A stretch of 17,785 nucleotides of DNA from NCBI GenBank assembly GCA_035541775.1, contig DATKMP010000035.1, forward strand, positions 1 to 17,785, given 5' to 3'. Below are positions 13,614 through 17,785 of this stretch, piece by piece. The first letter of the stretch is position 1. Every line of letters starts with the position of its first letter. Position numbers and translations under genes: made by a program. The notes beneath the pieces were generated by a model. It ran no database searches. It saw only the letters and a program-made list of their open reading frames with translations, and was not told the DNA's origin. This DNA is from DATKMP01 sp035541775 (GTDB lineage: Bacteria > Bacteroidota > Ignavibacteria > UBA10030).

Positions 13614-16057
13614 AGATTTTAAAATTCGGCGGCACCTCCGTTGGCAGCGCAGAAAATATTCTCAGCGTCGTTCAGATTATTCAGGCAGCACACACGCGCG
13701 GCGATAAAATTGTTATTGTGTCCTCCGCCATGGCCGGCGTCACGAATCAATTGATTGAAGCAAGCCGCCTTGCACACAAAGGCGACGAATCGTACATACA
13801 ACTATTGAATAACCTTCATCAACTGCATCGCGACACTGCAACGACACTGCTCGGAACAGATGGCGCGCCGACCAACGCTTTTATCGACCAAGCGTTTGTC
13901 GAGATCGAAGATTTTATTAAAGGTATTTGGATTCTCGGCGAGTTGACAAACCGTACATTGGATTATGTCGTCAGTTACGGCGAACAACTTTCCTGCAATA
14001 TTCTTGCAGCAGCGCTCGCACACAATAATATTCCTGCCGAATATGTCGATAGCCGAAAACTTATCAGTACAGATTTGAATTATGGTTCCGCTTCAGTCAA
14101 TTTTGATTTGACGAACTGGAACATTCTCAATCATTTTCGCAGCAAGCAAGCGATACAGGTTGTAACGGGATTCATCGCACTCGGGCCGAACAACGAAACG
14201 ACGACGCTCGGCAGAGGCGGCTCGGATTATACGGCTTCTATTCTTGCCGCTGCGCTGCAAGCAGAAGAAATTGAAATCTGGACGGATGTGAACGGCGTTC
14301 TCACCGCCGACCCGCGAAAAGTTTCCAACGCATTCTCGCTCGAATCGCTCACCTTTGAAGAAGCGATCGAGCTTTCGCACTTCGGCGCAAAAGTGATTCA
14401 TCCGCCGACGATGCTGCCCGCGATGGAAAAAAATATTCCGATCCGCATTCGCAATACGTTCGACAAGAATTTTCCCGGCACGATGATCTCAAATCAATCA
14501 TCTGCGTCCGACAGCTTTCCGGTTAAAGGCATCGCGTGTATCGATCACGCGTCGCTGCTGAAAGTCAGCGGCGAAAGTTCGCTGCAAATTTCCGGCATTG
14601 CCTCGCGAATGTTCGAAACACTGTCGCACCACCAAATCGATGTACTGCTGACGACGCAATCCTCTTCCGAGCCGAGCATCTGCATTGCCGTGGCGCCGGA
14701 AGACGCGCGTACCGCCCGTGAATTATTGCAAATCGAATTTCGCGTGGAATTGCACAGCAGGCAAATTCGCGCCATCACATCGGAAGACCATCACGCTGTC
14801 ATCGCTATTGTCGGCAACCACGTGCAAAATGTACCGGACGTGATCGGAAAAGTTTTTTCCGCGTTGGGACGAAACGGCATTACGCCGGCTGCGCTTTCGT
14901 ACGGTTCTTCCAATCGCATTCTTGCATTAGCCATCGCACAACACGATTTGAAAAAAGCAATGTCGGCGCTGCACGATCAGTTATTCCTTTCGCACTATAA
15001 AACGCTCAACCTGTTTCTTCTCGGCCCCGGATTGGTGGGACAAGCATTGCTTGAACTTCTGTCGGAACAATCTGAATACACACGCACGGCATTACACACG
15101 CGCATCAATGTTATCGGCATCGCCAACAGCACGAAAATGTTTTTTGATGAGCAAGGAATCGATCTTGCCTGCTGGCGTTCGCTGCTCAAGAACAGCAGCG
15201 AACCATCCGATCTTATCGTCTTTACCGAAAAAGTAAAACAGATGAACGCGGCAAATTCTGTTTTGGTGGATTGTACCGGCATCGAGCCTGCGGTTCAACA
15301 TTATCTACCGTTGTTGGAAGCGAGTGTGTCACTCGTAACCCCGAGTAAAATTGCAAACACAAAGTCGTATGAGTTTTATCAACGATTACGCGAAACCGCG
15401 CAGCGGCACGGCGCGCAATTTCGGTACAGCACCAATGTCTGCGCTGCACTCCCTGTCGTCGAATCGATTCAAAATATTATTCACAACGGCGATACGATCG
15501 AGAAGATCGAAGCAGTGCTTTCGGGAACGCTGAGTTTTATTTTCAATCAGTTCAATACAGGAACGCCGTTCAGCATGGCAGTATTCGAAGCACAGAAGCG
15601 CGGTTACTCCGAGCCCGATCCGCGGATCGATTTGAGCGGAACAGACGTTGCGCGCAAGTTGTTGATATTGATTCGTGAAGCGGGATTCCCCATGGAATAC
15701 GAAGATATTCAGATCGATCCGTATTTGCCGGAACCGGTGTTCACCGACAAAGATTTTTCCGCCGCCATCCAAAAAGCAGATGAAGCAATGAAAAAGCGCA
15801 AAACACATGCCGAACAATCCGGCAATGCGCTCGTGTATCTTGCACGGTTTCAAAACGGCAAAGCGACCATCGGCTTGGAAGAAATTCCCAACGACCATCC
15901 GTTCGCCCATCTGACCGGCAACGATAATATTGTCGCACTCACCACGCGCACATTGTATCGTCAGCCGCTCGTGGTTCGCGGCGGAGGCGCTGGCGCGCAA
16001 TTAACTGCTGCCGGCATTTTTAACGATTTGCTGTTCTTATCGCACTCTATCAATTGA
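13610..16057 (+). CDS. thrA: Bifunctional aspartokinase / homoserine dehydrogenase
   Basis: The protein catalyses the first and third steps of the aspartate pathway: aspartate to aspartyl phosphate, and aspartate semialdehyde to homoserine. From the ATG at 13610 it has 815 residues, the usual length. The kinase domain has K-F-G-G-T-S (5-10), G-R-G-G-S-D (201-206) and W-T-D-V-N-G-V-L-T-A-D-P-R (224-236). Two ACT regulatory domains lie at about 310-462. The dehydrogenase domain begins with G-P-G-L-V-G (472-477) and carries E-P-D-P-R-I-D-L-S-G-T-D with catalytic D679 and K683. The start at 13610 is preferred to the in-frame ATG at 13601 because AAGAAAG (13594-13600) touches 13601 but sits 9 nt before 13610, and because M-K-I-L-K-F-G-G-T-S is the typical beginning. 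It is under SAM riboswitch control with metA, although ACT feedback is usually by threonine or lysine. The dehydrogenase loop N-V-C-A-A-L-P differs from the common V-G-A-G-L-P. Confidence 0.96.
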   Translation: MKILKFGGTSVGSAENILSVVQIIQAAHTRGDKIVIVSSAMAGVTNQLIEASRLAHKGDESYIQLLNNLHQLHRDTATTLLGTDGAPTNAFIDQAFVEIEDFIKGIWILGELTNRTLDYVVSYGEQLSCNILAAALAHNNIPAEYVDSRKLISTDLNYGSASVNFDLTNWNILNHFRSKQAIQVVTGFIALGPNNETTTLGRGGSDYTASILAAALQAEEIEIWTDVNGVLTADPRKVSNAFSLESLTFEEAIELSHFGAKVIHPPTMLPAMEKNIPIRIRNTFDKNFPGTMISNQSSASDSFPVKGIACIDHASLLKVSGESSLQISGIASRMFETLSHHQIDVLLTTQSSSEPSICIAVAPEDARTARELLQIEFRVELHSRQIRAITSEDHHAVIAIVGNHVQNVPDVIGKVFSALGRNGITPAALSYGSSNRILALAIAQHDLKKAMSALHDQLFLSHYKTLNLFLLGPGLVGQALLELLSEQSEYTRTALHTRINVIGIANSTKMFFDEQGIDLACWRSLLKNSSEPSDLIVFTEKVKQMNAANSVLVDCTGIEPAVQHYLPLLEASVSLVTPSKIANTKSYEFYQRLRETAQRHGAQFRYSTNVCAALPVVESIQNIIHNGDTIEKIEAVLSGTLSFIFNQFNTGTPFSMAVFEAQKRGYSEPDPRIDLSGTDVARKLLILIREAGFPMEYEDIQIDPYLPEPVFTDKDFSAAIQKADEAMKKRKTHAEQSGNALVYLARFQNGKATIGLEEIPNDHPFAHLTGNDNIVALTTRTLYRQPLVVRGGGAGAQLTAAGIFNDLLFLSHSIN

Positions 16058-16064
16058 GGATCGT

Positions 16065-16964
16065 ATGAGCGTTGTCATTCCAAAAAATCACCATGCACGC
16101 ACAACATTGGAACAGCGCGGCGTCATCTGCCTTTCCGACGACGAAGCGAATCGTGCGGATATTCGTCCGCTGCGCATCGGCATTCTCAACATCATGCCGA
16201 AAGGCGAAACGTACGAACCGTACCTTCTTTTTCCGTTAAGCAGAACGATCATTCAAATCGAACCGATCTGGCTGCGATTGCATACCCATATCTATAAAAC
16301 GACCGACCAATCGCATCTCGATAAAAATTACGATTACTTTGAAAAGACGATTGCCCGCGCGCCGTTAGATGGTTTAGTGTTGACGGGCGCACCGGTGGAA
16401 GAACTGCGGTACGAAGATGTGAAGTACTGGGACGAGATTACCACTATTTTGAATTATGCTCAAAACAATATTACCTCGACGCTCGGAATTTGCTGGGGCG
16501 GATTGGCGCTGGCAAAGATGCTGAACATTGAAAAAGAAATGTTTCCGAAAAAATTATTCGGCATGTTCGAAACGTACAATCTCGACCGCACACATCCCAT
16601 CACCGGCGAATTGGACGATGTGTTCTGGTGTCCGCAAAGCAGGCATTCGGGAATTTCCGACAAAGTGTTGGAGGAAGCATGGATGGACGGGCGCATCAAC
16701 TTGCTTGCGCATTCGGAAAACGGCGGCTACACCATTTTTGAAAGCGCCGACCGGAGATTTCTCATGCATCTCGGCCATCCGGAATATGAAGCATCTCGTT
16801 TGGTGGAAGAATATAAGCGTGATGCAACATTAGGACGAACCGATGTTCTTCCCCCCGCCAATGTCGATATCGAGCATCCGCGCAATCGCTGGCGCAGTCA
16901 CGGGTTGGAATTTTTTTCGCAGTGGGTCCGCTTCATCTACGAACCGACGCGCTGGGGAAAATAA
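16065..16964 (+). CDS. metA: Homoserine O-acetyltransferase (MetA family)
   Basis: The enzyme transfers an acyl group from acyl-CoA to homoserine, committing it to methionine. Its 299 residues match the MetA (not MetX) family: I-L-N-I-M-P-K (40-46), nucleophile C143 in L-G-I-C-W-G-G, and H238 and E240 in L-G-H-P-E-Y-E. The acyl-CoA-selecting position is E112 in G-A-P-V-E. In this family Glu at this position favours acetyl-CoA, while Gly (as in the E. coli enzyme) favours succinyl-CoA, so I predict acetyltransferase activity despite the common family name homoserine O-succinyltransferase. The gene starts 7 bp after thrA with a GAGG ribosome-binding site and shares its riboswitch, so substrate (homoserine) and committing enzyme are made together. 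Confidence 0.95.
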   Translation: MSVVIPKNHHARTTLEQRGVICLSDDEANRADIRPLRIGILNIMPKGETYEPYLLFPLSRTIIQIEPIWLRLHTHIYKTTDQSHLDKNYDYFEKTIARAPLDGLVLTGAPVEELRYEDVKYWDEITTILNYAQNNITSTLGICWGGLALAKMLNIEKEMFPKKLFGMFETYNLDRTHPITGELDDVFWCPQSRHSGISDKVLEEAWMDGRINLLAHSENGGYTIFESADRRFLMHLGHPEYEASRLVEEYKRDATLGRTDVLPPANVDIEHPRNRWRSHGLEFFSQWVRFIYEPTRWGK

Positions 16965-17075
16965 ATTTCACTTTCTCTTGATTATTTCAGAATCGCAAGT
17001 CGACATTCATCGAGTGGAATTCGTACGGACTAATTCGTATGTTGAACAAAACAGATTCATAAAAAAGGAAATCGT

Positions 17076-17785
17076 ATGAAAGTTTTATTCATCGGCGGTA
17101 CCGGCAACATCAGCACATCGGTCAGTAAACTGGCTCTAAGCCGCGGCGTAGAATTATATCTGCTGAATCGTGGAATACGAAAATCAGAAATTCCCGGAGC
17201 AAAGAATCTGGTGGGCGATATTCACAGTCCGGATGTTGCTGCCGTACTGAAAAATCATACGTGGGATGTTGTCGTTGATTGGATTGCATTCACGGAACAA
17301 GATGTCGAACGAGATGTTCGATTGTTCCGTGGAAAGACAAAACAATATATTTTCATCAGTTCTGCGTCAGCATACCAAAAACCTGTCTCGTCTCCAATGA
17401 TAACGGAATCGACGCCGCTTGCAAATCCGTTCTGGGAATATTCCCGGAACAAGATTGCATGCGAATTGAAACTGAACGAATATTATCGCAGCGAACAATT
17501 TCCCATCACCATCGTTCGCCCGTCTCATACGTACGATACGATTATTCCGTTTCCGATCGGCGGCGATTATACCATCGTCGATCGTTTGAAACATGGGAAG
17601 AAAATTCTTGTGCACGGCGACGGCACTTCACTCTGGGTTGTTACACACGCGGAAGATTTTGCGAAAGGATTTGTCGGCTTGCTGGGAAATCCACACAGTA
17701 TTGGTCACGCCTTCCACATTACTTCCGACGAAGTTTTGACGTGGAATCAAATTGTCGAATCTGTTGCTTCTGCGGTCGGATGCAA
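17076..17785 (+). CDS. NAD(P)-dependent epimerase/dehydratase family (SDR) protein, 3' truncated
   Basis: An open frame from the ATG at 17076 runs off the window end (236 codons visible). The start is supported by AAGGAA (17065-17070) at a 5-nt spacing. The N-terminus is a Rossmann dinucleotide-binding motif, V-L-F-I-G-G-T-G-N-I-S (3-13). Further on are I-S-S-A-S-A-Y (94-100) and the active-site-like Y122-S-R-N-K126, followed by V-R-P-S-H-T-Y (148-154), as in extended short-chain dehydrogenases. The role is probably oxidation, epimerisation or dehydration of a nucleotide sugar or similar compound; the substrate cannot be told. It follows metA by 111 bp, with no terminator I can see in between, so read-through is possible, but there is no clear functional tie to methionine synthesis. 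Confidence 0.88.
   Translation, partial: MKVLFIGGTGNISTSVSKLALSRGVELYLLNRGIRKSEIPGAKNLVGDIHSPDVAAVLKNHTWDVVVDWIAFTEQDVERDVRLFRGKTKQYIFISSASAYQKPVSSPMITESTPLANPFWEYSRNKIACELKLNEYYRSEQFPITIVRPSHTYDTIIPFPIGGDYTIVDRLKHGKKILVHGDGTSLWVVTHAEDFAKGFVGLLGNPHSIGHAFHITSDEVLTWNQIVESVASAVGC

Noticed and set aside
15386..16000. Minus-strand open frame (204 codons) inside thrA
   Set aside because: It overlaps the conserved homoserine dehydrogenase domain and reads as a shadow of its codon usage.
17015..17045. Direct repeat of AATTCGTA upstream of the SDR gene as an operator
   Set aside because: It is only eight bases repeated twice, with no further symmetry and no clear promoter alignment; too weak to call.

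Overview
The window holds two unrelated functional blocks from one bacterium. Gene content resembles the Bacteroidota/Ignavibacteriota side of the FCB group: secreted CE1, GH43, GH95 and GH3 enzymes with signal peptides ending in -AQ or -SQ, and a fused aspartokinase-homoserine dehydrogenase. However, several genes carry clear Shine-Dalgarno sequences, and the one obvious promoter is a classical TTGACA-17-TATATT type. That fits Ignavibacteria-like or other early-branching FCB lineages better than Bacteroides proper. This placement is inference; no taxonomic marker gene is present.

Block 1 (1-12740, all + strand) is a tightly packed operon for secreted hemicellulose debranching enzymes. Its 5' end is cut by the window edge. 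In order: two paralogous alpha/beta-hydrolase esterases (the first partial) and a third esterase, joined by ATGA overlaps; a GH95 L-fucosidase/L-galactosidase-type enzyme; a GH43 enzyme with a C-terminal CBM6-like domain; a protein with two CE1 esterase domains; a GH43 enzyme with a C-terminal beta-sandwich domain; and a GH3 beta-xylosidase-type enzyme with a PA14 insert. Gaps are 18-53 bp, and a perfect 10-bp stem followed by a T-run (12691-12740) closes the operon. Every complete product has a signal peptide. Together they look like a set that removes ester-linked groups (acetyl, feruloyl) and arabinose, xylose and L-galactose/L-fucose side chains from a decorated glucuronoarabinoxylan, with GH3 clipping xylose at the end. 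No endo-xylanase, SusC/SusD pair or regulator lies in the window.

Block 2 starts after a small convergent SnoaL/NTF2-like gene on the minus strand (12747-13094). A 515-bp leader region (13095-13609) contains a sigma70-type promoter, two adjacent palindromes, a SAM-I (S-box) riboswitch with a mappable antiterminator/terminator switch, and a 27-codon candidate leader ORF whose stop overlaps the next start. It precedes thrA (aspartokinase-homoserine dehydrogenase) and metA (homoserine O-acyltransferase, predicted to use acetyl-CoA). The unit thus carries aspartate to O-acylhomoserine under SAM feedback. A 3'-truncated SDR/NAD-dependent epimerase-like gene (17076 onward) runs off the window end.

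The most notable points are the layered leader of the methionine operon (palindromes, riboswitch, leader ORF), the esterase-heavy debranching operon with a GH95 member, and the residue pattern that marks MetA as an acetyltransferase. I saw no CRISPR array, transposon, tRNA or rRNA.
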